Translations under genes and position numbers: made by a program
Origin: a virus
IMG/VR virus record: IMGVR_UViG_3300020246_000072
Span: 1 to 24,259 of that record
Length of the DNA: 24,259 bases
Strand: one strand, 5' to 3'
Notes under the pieces: model-generated
Told to the model about the DNA's origin: nothing
The model's input: the letters and a program-made list of their open reading frames with translations, nothing else
The model's database searches: none
Shown: one piece after another, positions 14,301 to 21,631 of the stretch
Layout of the letters: every line of letters starts with the position of its first letter
How positions within the stretch are numbered: position 1 is the stretch's first letter

Positions 14301-16609
14301 GCGAATTTACGGATCAGAATTATAGTCAACAGGTTAGTGACTTTTATCCACAGTTAGATAGAGATAATGTAAGAAAGAATCCACCTGCTATGAAATCATT
14401 TGCTAGGAGAGCTCCTCTTGGTAAGGTAGATTCTAACAACATACTTAACTCATCAACCAGAGAAGCAATAGATAAATTCTCACAAAACTTTGGTGTTGGT
14501 CTTGCTGTTTCTAGTGTTACTCCCGTATCAGCAGGAGTTGTAACAGTTCAACTATCAAATCAACATGATTTCAACGGGATAAAAGAGTATGAAAATCTAT
14601 CACCATTTAGTAGTGGTGCAGGATTTGCTGTTACAGATAAATTTAATGTAAGATTGTTAGATGGATCACAAAATTGGAATGGTGCAACAGCACATATAAA
14701 AGTTGGTGTTGGTTCTACTTCCATAACTTATTTTAAATTACAGTCACCTGGTTCTGGTTATGTTGGTGGAGAGACACTATTCCCTGAGAACTTTGCAGGT
14801 GCATCTATAGGAGTTCCAACATCAGGTATCATCAATAATGTCAATGATACAATACAAGTAACTGGTGTAGGTAAAACAGATGATGGATATTTCAGAATAT
14901 TATCATTCCCAAGTTCAAGTAGTATTGCTATCGCAGCTACATCTGGAGATCCCACAATAATTCCTCATAACTCAGCATCTGGACAATATATCTTTAAATC
15001 AGGTCCTTCCGTTGCAATAGCATCTACTCACTTTGATGTTACCACAGGATTGACAACATTTACTACATCTACACCTCACAATATTAGAAGAGGAGGACAG
15101 TTTAGAGTAGTAGATCAGAACAATAATAAGGTAGGAGATTTCTATAGTAATACTATTGCAAGTCCTACTGAATTTACATCAACCACAGTCACAGATCCAA
15201 TATTTGTAGCAGGGTACAGAATACTACCACATGCTTTCTCTGATAATAATCAGACAGTTGATGTTAAGGAAGCAATAGGTTCTAGATATTTCAATCTTTA
15301 TGGTGGTGATAGTGTAGGATTAAAAACTGATATTGATGTTACTCAGACTGTGATCCCTGTTCAACATGCTAGTGGTATTGGTACTGCAAATAGATTTGAA
15401 TTAGGAGATTATCTTGAAGTCAATGAAGAGATTGTAAGAGTTGCTGCTACAGGACTAACTGGATCAGGAAATGACTCACTTACTGTTCTCAGAGGTCAGT
15501 TAGGAACAGTTCCTAAGACTCATGTGATTGGCACTCCAATGCGGAAGATAAGAACTCTGGCAGTGGAGGGTAGAAGACCCTCGATACTTAGAGCATCAGG
15601 TCACACATTTGAATATCTTGGTTATGGTCCTGGTAACTACTCAACTGGTCTACCACAAGTCCAGAACAGAACTCTTACTGAGACTGAGGAATACTTAGCA
15701 CAGTCACAAAATAGAGGTGGTGGTACTAATGTATACACTGGTCTTAACAACAGAGGAGATTTCTTTATTGGTAATAAGAAGATTAACTCTGCTACAGGAC
15801 AGGAAAAATCATTTGATATTCCTATCCCAAGTATAACAGGTGAAGATCCCTCTGCAAACTCTGTTGTGTTTGATGAAGTTACAGTTAAACAGAGACTTAA
15901 TGTTGAGGGTGGTACTGGTCAAAACATACTATCACAACTTGATGGTCCTGTTACTATGACCAATGATGTTTCTATGACTGGAAAGGTAGTATCTAGTGGA
16001 ACTATCGAACTAGCAGGAGACATTGACTTCTCTGGTTCATTCCCAAATGGTGCTGCTATCAATAATGTTCTTGTTGGTGTTGGTACTAATAAGAATGAGA
16101 TTACAACTAGAACACTTCAAGGTGACTTAATTTTAAATGCTGCACCAGGTTTTAGAGTTGCAATCGCAACTGAAACTCAGTATGATGCACCTGTAACATA
16201 TAATCAGTTAGTTCAGAATACTGGATTTACAACATTTGCAGGAGATGTCTATTTCGCAGGTGCAGGTGCTACATTCTGTGGAGGACCTTTACATGTCTGT
16301 GATGACATTGTTGCTTTCTACGGTCAATCATCTGATATATCATTGAAAGAGAATATATCTACACTAGATAATCCTCTTGCTAAAGTTATGCAAATTCGTG
16401 GTACTGAATATGATTGGAAAGAAGGTAACAAGAACTATTCTGGACATGACATTGGTGTGATAGCACAAGATATTGAAAAGGTTTTACCAGAAGCAGTATC
16501 TACAAAACCTGATGGCACAAAAGGTGTCCACTATAATAAACTAATACCTCTACTCATAGAGGCAGTCAAAGATCTTTCAAATAAGATTGATGACATTAAA
16601 GATAAATAA
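11348..16609 (+). CDS. Large tail fibre/virion protein with beta-helix and C-terminal S74 intramolecular chaperone
   Basis: This is a 1753-aa protein. The N-terminus (YVNPND at 20-25, KPFKTIQRALIESARF, I-L-I-Y-P-G-E-H-V-I-D-N) is the pectate-lyase-like beginning of a right-handed beta-helix common in cyanophage fibres. The middle holds many beta modules, including P-G-S-G-Y-V-G-G patterns like those in the gp5-like protein. The C-terminus is a peptidase S74 (endosialidase-type chaperone) domain: S-S-D-I-S-L-K-E-N-I with Ser1662 and Lys1667 in the catalytic spacing. It then has G-H-D-I-G-V-I-A-Q-D-I-E-K-V-L-P-E-A-V and a final helix (LIPLLIEAVKDLSNKI). In this family the chaperone drives trimer folding and then cuts itself off, here expected between Ser1662 and Asp1663, freeing 91 residues. 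The gene is driven by the box at 11310-11316. It probably forms a receptor-binding fibre or long baseplate fibre. Confidence 0.85.
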   Translation: MPLNKLENFIKNTEGRILYVNPNDLDSTDSITNQGNSLTKPFKTIQRALIESARFSYQSGIDNDDTDKTTILIYPGEHVIDNRPGFAIKPDPTDTTRALSVSPTGGESLASNTFGLSLTSEFDLTVENNVLYKFNSVYGGTIVPRGTSIVGMDLRKTKIRPLYVPNPTDDDVPKSAIFRITGSCYFWQFSFFDGDENSLVYTDHQQFNEANQSKPTFSHHKLTCFEYADGVNDVEGYVTDLSMYYYKLSYAYQEPTGRAVNYEYPNFLGDFDKVRPEYEIVGALGNDPLIVSSIIAGDGTTATTQVTVTTQTPHGLVTGTPIKMSGVNVTPYNISTTVQSVESDTVFTYLIPDVPANLPATPTNISAARVTIESDTVKGASPYIFNCSLRSVYGMNGMKADGGKADGFRSMVVAQFTGISLQKDDRAFVKYNKESRQYEGISYSKTTGATLAAESSSTDPNTVYHLDSGAIYRKGWEQNHVEMDNDAVMQIVSVFAIGYNGHIKGSGGSDASITNSNSNFGQHALIAGGFRPDAFPRDDQGYITHIVSPEWVPTYEEDRDKISYFQLDVDKTQQAGISSHLYLSGFNREDVPPLPLTQGYRLGANLNEELYVSIGGTEYGTPVYMSENVTTGVQTASIGINSHQGTKFSPAGVPNTNFELAINDIGIQNGETIRILSDDGDLPEGLEPNRVYYAIKPTPTALKLASTLSNAVNNIPISVYGGSDLRVESRVSDKKPNDIGHPVQFDDTQKNWYVLTNTGSELYNQLLTNDYVKDNQETDASYFKRYEDRRGIDNKLYKVRYVIPKEADNSRDPVDGFVLQPSSQTGFAKTSDATATSITSADNNFKRNYGFIATCSEVGNTVTVRAELPHNVKVGQLVYTENILDSNNPTGADKRGYNGFYRVTAVPNNMEFQYANTDVDGDAKNTGNFIDNTADRGLNLPRFTVKDNMGNFDVYRSTVLKPYVKDETDGVYLLEVLASDYTPPGEFTDQNYSQQVSDFYPQLDRDNVRKNPPAMKSFARRAPLGKVDSNNILNSSTREAIDKFSQNFGVGLAVSSVTPVSAGVVTVQLSNQHDFNGIKEYENLSPFSSGAGFAVTDKFNVRLLDGSQNWNGATAHIKVGVGSTSITYFKLQSPGSGYVGGETLFPENFAGASIGVPTSGIINNVNDTIQVTGVGKTDDGYFRILSFPSSSSIAIAATSGDPTIIPHNSASGQYIFKSGPSVAIASTHFDVTTGLTTFTTSTPHNIRRGGQFRVVDQNNNKVGDFYSNTIASPTEFTSTTVTDPIFVAGYRILPHAFSDNNQTVDVKEAIGSRYFNLYGGDSVGLKTDIDVTQTVIPVQHASGIGTANRFELGDYLEVNEEIVRVAATGLTGSGNDSLTVLRGQLGTVPKTHVIGTPMRKIRTLAVEGRRPSILRASGHTFEYLGYGPGNYSTGLPQVQNRTLTETEEYLAQSQNRGGGTNVYTGLNNRGDFFIGNKKINSATGQEKSFDIPIPSITGEDPSANSVVFDEVTVKQRLNVEGGTGQNILSQLDGPVTMTNDVSMTGKVVSSGTIELAGDIDFSGSFPNGAAINNVLVGVGTNKNEITTRTLQGDLILNAAPGFRVAIATETQYDAPVTYNQLVQNTGFTTFAGDVYFAGAGATFCGGPLHVCDDIVAFYGQSSDISLKENISTLDNPLAKVMQIRGTEYDWKEGNKNYSGHDIGVIAQDIEKVLPEAVSTKPDGTKGVHYNKLIPLLIEAVKDLSNKIDDIKDK
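16601..16608 (+). promoter_or_regulatory. Candidate T4-type late promoter box
   Basis: GATAAATA at 16601-16608 overlaps the last codons and stop of the 1753-aa gene and lies 28 bases before the ATG at 16637. It matches the late box NATAAATA. The intergenic stretch then reads through to AAAAGATA just before the ATG. Confidence 0.5.
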
Positions 16610-16636
16610 CTCACAGGGTTTTACCTACAAAAGATA

Positions 16637-19198
16637 ATGCCAAGCAATTATAAAACTGTCATAAATTTCAGAGATGGTATTCAAGTTGATACTGATGACC
16701 TGATCTCTAATAATGGTCTGGTAGGTATTGGTAGTACCATACCTAGACAGCAGTTAGATGTCCGTGGAAATGTAATAGTATCAGAGAACTCAGAATTTAA
16801 TAATGTAAAAGTTACAGGTATTACTTCATTCCAGAATGATGTTGCTGTTAGCAGTGGATCTTCAGTAGGTATTGGAACTTCAGTTCCAGAAGCAGCGTTT
16901 CAAGTTGGTGTTGGAACTACAGGATTTACAGTAAGTGAGACAGGTGTAGTAAACGCAGTAGAATATTACGGTTCTGGTGCAAATTTAACAAATATTCCCG
17001 CATCAGTTTGGACAAATCCTGGTGCAGGTAATACTATTTTTACATTAAAAGATGTAGGAATTGGAACTGAACAACCTAGAGGTGGTGCAGATTTTGGTGT
17101 AGGATTTGAAATATTAATGGATGCTGAGAGTGGTATCGGTACATTTGAAGGTATAGTAACAAAAAATATTACAGTATTAAATCAAACAGGTGCAGGTCAG
17201 GGTAATGTAGAGGCAGAAGTTGGTACATTCTCAACTATAACTGCAACCAGTAATATTACAGGATCATTGATTGGTAATGCTGATACTGCTACACTCGCAA
17301 CCAACTCACAGGGATTAACTGGTACACCTGATATAACTGTTAATAGTATTGTATCTGGAGGTGGAACATTCTCCAACCTTACAGAGTTTGATGCTATACA
17401 AGTGTCAGGTGGAATCACAGCAAGTAATGGTATTATTACTGCAACCACATTTAGTGGAACTGCAACTACATCATTAAACGCATCAATAGCTTATGCCATA
17501 GGTGGAGATCCAGATATACAAGTAGATTCTGTTGACATCAATGGTACAGCACCCACATTCCTCAGAGGTGCAGGGGTCAGCACAGTAGGAGAAGATTTAA
17601 GAGTTGGAAACTTCTTAGGTGTAGGTAATACTGTATCTGCTGTTGGTGACGCAGGTGGATTTATTGGTACAGTTAGAGTACATAATGGTGATCTAATATT
17701 AGGTGGAAGTATATCAATCGGTGGTAGTTTAGTAGGTACTGTTGAACTAGGTTCTACACAAAATATCAATGTACTTAATGTTGGTGCAGGTCTATCTGTT
17801 GCAGGTATATCAACATTCCAAGGAACTGTTACAGGTGGTGCTGACTTTAATGTTACTGGAACTGTAACCGCAGGAGAATTAGATGCAACTGATAGTTCAA
17901 ATATTGGTGGAGGACAGACTATTGGTAGTGGTCTAGTTGTTGGTAATACTGTTGCAGGGTCAGATATAAGAGTATTGAATGGTGGTGGACTAATCATAGG
18001 ATCAGGAATTACTATGAATGGTAATATCACTGGTGCTGATGGTATCACAGCGACTGGTGATATTAGTGGTGGTAATATATCAGGTGCAAACATAGTTGGA
18101 ACTAACTTAAATGTTGCAGGTATTTCTACATTAGGTTCTGCAAACTGTAGTAATCTATCAATAGCAGGTGGATTAAATGTAACGGGTATTGGAACTATAT
18201 CAACGGGACAGATTAAAATTGATGGTCTTACAGGTGTTGTATCTGCTGTTGGATATAGAGCATCAGGTGTTAGCACATTTACTGATTTATTGATAACAGG
18301 TGGACAGAACACTAGAATGTTTAGTCAATATGTTGGAGTCAATACTGGGGTTCGTAAAATTACTGATGGTGTTGAAATATATCGTACACAGTCAGAATTG
18401 TTCATGGACGCATACTCTCAGGGTATAGGTATCGGAACAACATCTGGTGACAGATTGATGAACAGTAAGTTATATGTTGGATATGGTAGAAACGGAAATG
18501 CTTTATTAGATTCAGTAAGTATATTTGAGAGTGGTAGTATTGGTATTGGTACAACAGCAGTTGAAGCTACAAATCAGGGAGTAGAAAATGTAGATATTTA
18601 CAGGAATATTAGATTATTTGGCGATCACACTGGTATGGGTGGCACTGCAGGTGTTACTACAAATACAATTCAAATAGGTTTCAACACTACTCAACCTGGT
18701 GGTGCGTTAGATATGAGAGCTGCAGGGCAACCATTATGTTTGCCTGTTGCAGAGGGAAATACAGCATCAAGTGGTGGATCATATTTCCATAGTGATGGAG
18801 ATCACATTGGTAACTTATGGTTTAGTAAACATGATATGAAACTAAAAGTTGCTATGGGACAAGGTAGTGGTAACTTCATAGGATTACTTACAGAAACATT
18901 TGGTAAGACACTTAATGATTTCGTTTCAATTAGAGGATTTAAAGGTCCTATTTTTGAAAGTGAACTAAGTAAAACTCAACAAACACCAACAGTTCCAGTA
19001 GATGAACCAGTTGGTTGGTCAACATCTAACATGGGTTATTTCTCACCTACTCATCAACTTCAAGTATATTGTGCAGATGACCAGTGGAGATCATTAGTAG
19101 GTAGTGCAACTACTGGTTACGAAATAATTACAGTAGGAAATACTGCGGTACTAAATCTAGTTGGAGTAGGTTCTATTGTACTAGGTTCATTCAGTTAA
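16637..19198 (+). CDS. Large tail fibre protein with G-I-G-T repeats
   Basis: This is an 853-aa protein. It begins M-P-S-N-Y-K-T-V-I-N-F-R-D-G-I-Q-V-D and then has many repeats of the phage fibre type: V-G-I-G-T/S-x-x-P followed by L-D-V-R-G-N or F-Q-V-G-V-G (for example near residues 28-45 and 75-95). Long Gly/Thr/Ser/Val/Ile-rich runs follow, such as GTVTAGELDATDSSNIGG and NGNITGADGITATGDISGG. The C-terminal ~230 residues are more globular (from SQYVGVNTGVRKI), ending GVGSIVLGSFS. It lacks the S74 chaperone of its neighbour, so it may fold unaided or with another protein's help. It is separated from the collagen-like gene by 4 bases. Likely a fibre shaft and host-contact protein; which T4 fibre it equals cannot be told. 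Confidence 0.75.
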   Translation: MPSNYKTVINFRDGIQVDTDDLISNNGLVGIGSTIPRQQLDVRGNVIVSENSEFNNVKVTGITSFQNDVAVSSGSSVGIGTSVPEAAFQVGVGTTGFTVSETGVVNAVEYYGSGANLTNIPASVWTNPGAGNTIFTLKDVGIGTEQPRGGADFGVGFEILMDAESGIGTFEGIVTKNITVLNQTGAGQGNVEAEVGTFSTITATSNITGSLIGNADTATLATNSQGLTGTPDITVNSIVSGGGTFSNLTEFDAIQVSGGITASNGIITATTFSGTATTSLNASIAYAIGGDPDIQVDSVDINGTAPTFLRGAGVSTVGEDLRVGNFLGVGNTVSAVGDAGGFIGTVRVHNGDLILGGSISIGGSLVGTVELGSTQNINVLNVGAGLSVAGISTFQGTVTGGADFNVTGTVTAGELDATDSSNIGGGQTIGSGLVVGNTVAGSDIRVLNGGGLIIGSGITMNGNITGADGITATGDISGGNISGANIVGTNLNVAGISTLGSANCSNLSIAGGLNVTGIGTISTGQIKIDGLTGVVSAVGYRASGVSTFTDLLITGGQNTRMFSQYVGVNTGVRKITDGVEIYRTQSELFMDAYSQGIGIGTTSGDRLMNSKLYVGYGRNGNALLDSVSIFESGSIGIGTTAVEATNQGVENVDIYRNIRLFGDHTGMGGTAGVTTNTIQIGFNTTQPGGALDMRAAGQPLCLPVAEGNTASSGGSYFHSDGDHIGNLWFSKHDMKLKVAMGQGSGNFIGLLTETFGKTLNDFVSIRGFKGPIFESELSKTQQTPTVPVDEPVGWSTSNMGYFSPTHQLQVYCADDQWRSLVGSATTGYEIITVGNTAVLNLVGVGSIVLGSFS

Positions 19199-19202
19199 TG
19201 TT

Positions 19203-20972
19203 ATGGCAGCACCTGATTGGTCAAATACTACACAACAATTATTAAAGACATCACAGTATCCAAATAATACTGAGTTTTCGTTTGGTACTATCAGGGCAGC
19301 GATAGGAGATACATCAAAACCTATTTCTGCGTCAGAATTGTATAGAGTTACAGATATAGATGCACCATATAATTACCCTGCACACCCAACAGCATCTACA
19401 CCACATCTACCATATATTTTAGATGCTGTAGAGAATGTTGGAGTGCCTACAAGTGGTGCTATATCTCCTCAAGATGTAAAGAATGTAATAAAAGAGTATG
19501 TTATAGAACAAGACCCAAATGCAACTGAAGTTCAATTTGATGCAGGTACATTGGTAGGTTCTGGATATACTGTCTCAAATGTAAACTGGGGAAATAACCT
19601 CAATAGAAATATTACCAAATATCTTAAAATTAGAGGTAGAGTAGTTAGTCCTGATACTTCAATCCCTGCTGTATCCATAGCTAGTTCTGCATCATCTAAT
19701 CTTAATCTATTTGTTAATAATTCCCCTGCAGGTATGGGCATCATGGCAGCAGGTGGTGTTAAGGGTTCTGGATCAGGAACTGATGGTGGTCATGCAATAT
19801 CAATAACAAATCCCTCTGCACCTGCATCAAGAGTTGTATTTGTAGAGTGTGAAGGAACAACCTCTAAAATATGGGCAGGAGGTGGTGGAGGTTTTGATGG
19901 TATAGATGGAGTAGATGGTGTTGATGGAAGTAATAATGTGTCACCAGGTCAGGCAGGTGTTGATGGTCAACCTGGTGTTGATGGTCAAGATGGTACACCA
20001 GGTCAACCAGGTAGCTCAGGTCAAGATGGAATAGATGGCACACCAGGTTCATCTGGTCAACCAGGTCAACCAGGTCAGCAAACATGGATTTCATATAACT
20101 GGCAGAGAGTCAATAGTACAACTCAACAAACTATTTTAAGTTACAGTCAAAATTGTTCAAGACGCAGAGAATGGTGGTCAAGATATCCTAGTTGTCAAAC
20201 TACTACACAGGCAACACAACAAACTGCAAATATTCAACAGTCACAACAATATGCTATCAATAATCGTGTTGCTATGGCAGGTGGTAATGGTGGTCAAGGT
20301 GGTACTGGTGGAGGAAAAGGTGCAGGGGGTGGTGCAGGTCAAGGTGGACAAGGAGGAAACAAAGGTTTACATGGTGATGGTGGACAAGGTGGTTTAGCTG
20401 GACAAGGAGGTTTTAATGGAGTTAAGGGTGTTAAAGGGTTAGCAGGTTCTGGTAGTGCAGGTAGAGGTTGGAATAATCTAACTGGAACTCTAAATTCCTC
20501 TGGTGGTCAACCTGGCACACAGGGGACACCTGGTGGTGCAGGGACACCTGGCACACCTGGTACTGCAGCAACTCAAGCAACTCAAGGGACACCAGGTCAA
20601 CCAGGTACACCTGGTGGTTCTGGTACAAATGGAAATCCTGGTTCAGCAGGACAACCAGGTCAACCTAAACAAGGTGGTGCAGCTACAGATGGTCAACCAG
20701 GTCAACCAGGTACACCTGGCACACCTGGTACAGATGGCACAGATGGTCAACCAGGTACAGATGGTACACCTGGCACACCTGGTCAACCTGGTACACCTGG
20801 TACACCTGGTGGAGATGGACAACCTGGCACACCTGGTACACCTGGTCAACCTGGTGTTGCAGGTGGAGACTGGGGTAAGACGAATCCTGGTGGAGGTGCT
20901 GCAGGTAGAGCTGTGTCTGGTACACCTTATCAAGTTATCCCAAATGGAGGAGACATTCGAGTGATCTACTAA
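19203..20972 (+). CDS. Collagen-like tail fibre protein
   Basis: This is a 589-aa protein. Residues 1-~220 form a globular N-terminal part (T-Q-Q-L-L-K-T-S-Q and I-S-A-S-E-L-Y-R, a pattern common in phage fibre adaptors). From ~225 collagen triplets begin (GFDGIDGVDGVDG, then GTPGQPGSSGQDG) up to ~293. A non-collagen insert (~294-358) contains W-I-S-Y-N-W, two cysteines, R-R-R-E-W-W and Gln-rich runs. Next is a Gly-Gly-Gln-rich segment (~359-421), and then a second collagen block (~435-555) of G-T-P, G-Q-P and G-T-D triplets with short breaks, and a short C-terminal part. About two dozen prolines of the second block lie in the third position of Gly-X-Y. Such proteins form trimeric rods in virions. 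A prolyl-hydroxylase-like gene follows after 8 bases. Confidence 0.82.
   Translation: MAAPDWSNTTQQLLKTSQYPNNTEFSFGTIRAAIGDTSKPISASELYRVTDIDAPYNYPAHPTASTPHLPYILDAVENVGVPTSGAISPQDVKNVIKEYVIEQDPNATEVQFDAGTLVGSGYTVSNVNWGNNLNRNITKYLKIRGRVVSPDTSIPAVSIASSASSNLNLFVNNSPAGMGIMAAGGVKGSGSGTDGGHAISITNPSAPASRVVFVECEGTTSKIWAGGGGGFDGIDGVDGVDGSNNVSPGQAGVDGQPGVDGQDGTPGQPGSSGQDGIDGTPGSSGQPGQPGQQTWISYNWQRVNSTTQQTILSYSQNCSRRREWWSRYPSCQTTTQATQQTANIQQSQQYAINNRVAMAGGNGGQGGTGGGKGAGGGAGQGGQGGNKGLHGDGGQGGLAGQGGFNGVKGVKGLAGSGSAGRGWNNLTGTLNSSGGQPGTQGTPGGAGTPGTPGTAATQATQGTPGQPGTPGGSGTNGNPGSAGQPGQPKQGGAATDGQPGQPGTPGTPGTDGTDGQPGTDGTPGTPGQPGTPGTPGGDGQPGTPGTPGQPGVAGGDWGKTNPGGGAAGRAVSGTPYQVIPNGGDIRVIY
20506..20866 (+). repeat. 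Tandem 9-base collagen-coding repeats
   Basis: Units such as GGTCAACCT, GGTACACCT and GGCACACCT recur many times, in phase with Gly-X-Pro codons. Synonymous third bases vary a little (ggt/ggc, cca/cct), so the copies are not perfectly identical. The pattern is protein-driven but could allow length change by recombination. Confidence 0.8.
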
Positions 20973-20980
20973 ATTACATT

Positions 20981-21580
20981 ATGGCATATTATCCTATATT
21001 ACCATCTCCCACATATGATGAGTGTGACTATGCAACTTGGGAGGGTGGATTCACATCTGACGAGTGTAACAGAATTATTGAACTTGGAGAATTATCTGAT
21101 GCTATAAATTCTACAGTTGGTGCAGATGAATCAAGTCAAAGAACAAATACAGAAATAAGAAAGTCTTTAAACTCATGGATAGGACTGAATAAAGATACTG
21201 AATGGATATATCAAAGGTTAGGAAATATATGTAGAAGTCTAAATGGATTACATTGGAGATTCGATATATCAGGATTTGCTGAAGATTTGCAATATACAAG
21301 ATATAATTCTGATGGTTGTTTTTATGGTTGGCATATAGATAATGGTGTAAAGGGTTCTGAATACCCACAACGAAAATTAAGTATCACTCTACAGTTATCA
21401 GATGCATCTGAATACGAGGGTGGTGACTTTCAAATTCACTCTAGTAAACTTTCAACACTTCCAAAAGAAAAGGGTCTAGTAATTGCGTTCCCTAGTTACT
21501 CATTACATCAGGTCACACCTGTTACAAAAGGAAGTAGAAAAAGTCTGGTAGTATGGTTATGTGGAAAACCATTTCAATAA
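20981..21580 (+). CDS. 2OG-Fe(II) oxygenase, PKHD/prolyl-hydroxylase-like
   Basis: This is a 199-aa protein, somewhat shorter than the PiuC-type family (~225 aa). The double-stranded beta-helix core is clear: Y-G-W-H-I-D-N with His118 and Asp120, then LSITLQLSD, EYEGGDF, a strand ending A-F-P-S-Y-S-L-H-Q-V-T-P-V-T with His176, and G-S-R-K-S-L with Arg186. In the family the two His and the Asp bind iron and the Arg binds 2-oxoglutarate; the enzymes hydroxylate proline or related side chains using oxygen. The gene starts 8 bases after the collagen-like fibre gene, so I infer that the fibre is the substrate. Alternatives are another virion or host protein, or a role like host PiuC in iron stress. 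A Cys-containing N-terminal extension (~1-35) includes F-T-S-D-E-C-N-R-I-I, typical of prolyl 4-hydroxylase-type N-termini. Confidence 0.82.
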   Translation: MAYYPILPSPTYDECDYATWEGGFTSDECNRIIELGELSDAINSTVGADESSQRTNTEIRKSLNSWIGLNKDTEWIYQRLGNICRSLNGLHWRFDISGFAEDLQYTRYNSDGCFYGWHIDNGVKGSEYPQRKLSITLQLSDASEYEGGDFQIHSSKLSTLPKEKGLVIAFPSYSLHQVTPVTKGSRKSLVVWLCGKPFQ

Positions 21581-21616
21581 CTGTCACAAGTGGACTCACA
21601 CAAAGGGTACAAAATT

Positions 21617-21625
21617 TGCTATAAT
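21617..21625 (+). promoter_or_regulatory. Extended -10 promoter
   Basis: TGCTATAAT at 21617-21625 is a perfect extended -10 element, the same as at 7125-7133. No good -35 is present at 16-18 bases; the nearest, TGGACT at 21591-21596, is 23 bases away. The expected start of transcription falls at about the A of the ATG at 21632, so the message may be leaderless. Confidence 0.5.
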
Positions 21626-21631
21626 AGAGGT

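Noticed and set aside
17491-18312. 273-aa open frame on the minus strand across the 853-aa fibre gene
   Set aside because: It is Pro/Ile/Val/Thr-rich and mirrors the repeat codons of the fibre gene; no start context and no domain. A shadow of biased codon use.
19876-20866. CRISPR-like regular repeats
   Set aside because: Repeats are in phase with Gly-X-Y codons of a long open frame and have no unique spacers of constant length.
20503-20964. 153-aa plus-strand frame and several minus-strand frames over the collagen repeats
   Set aside because: They consist of His/Leu/Val or Cys/Thr/Arg repeats produced by reading the 9-base repeats out of frame.
21590-21631. GTG at 21590 as start of the KWDG protein
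   Set aside because: The stretch holds the promoter and gives no plausible protein sequence; the ATG at 21632 fits better.
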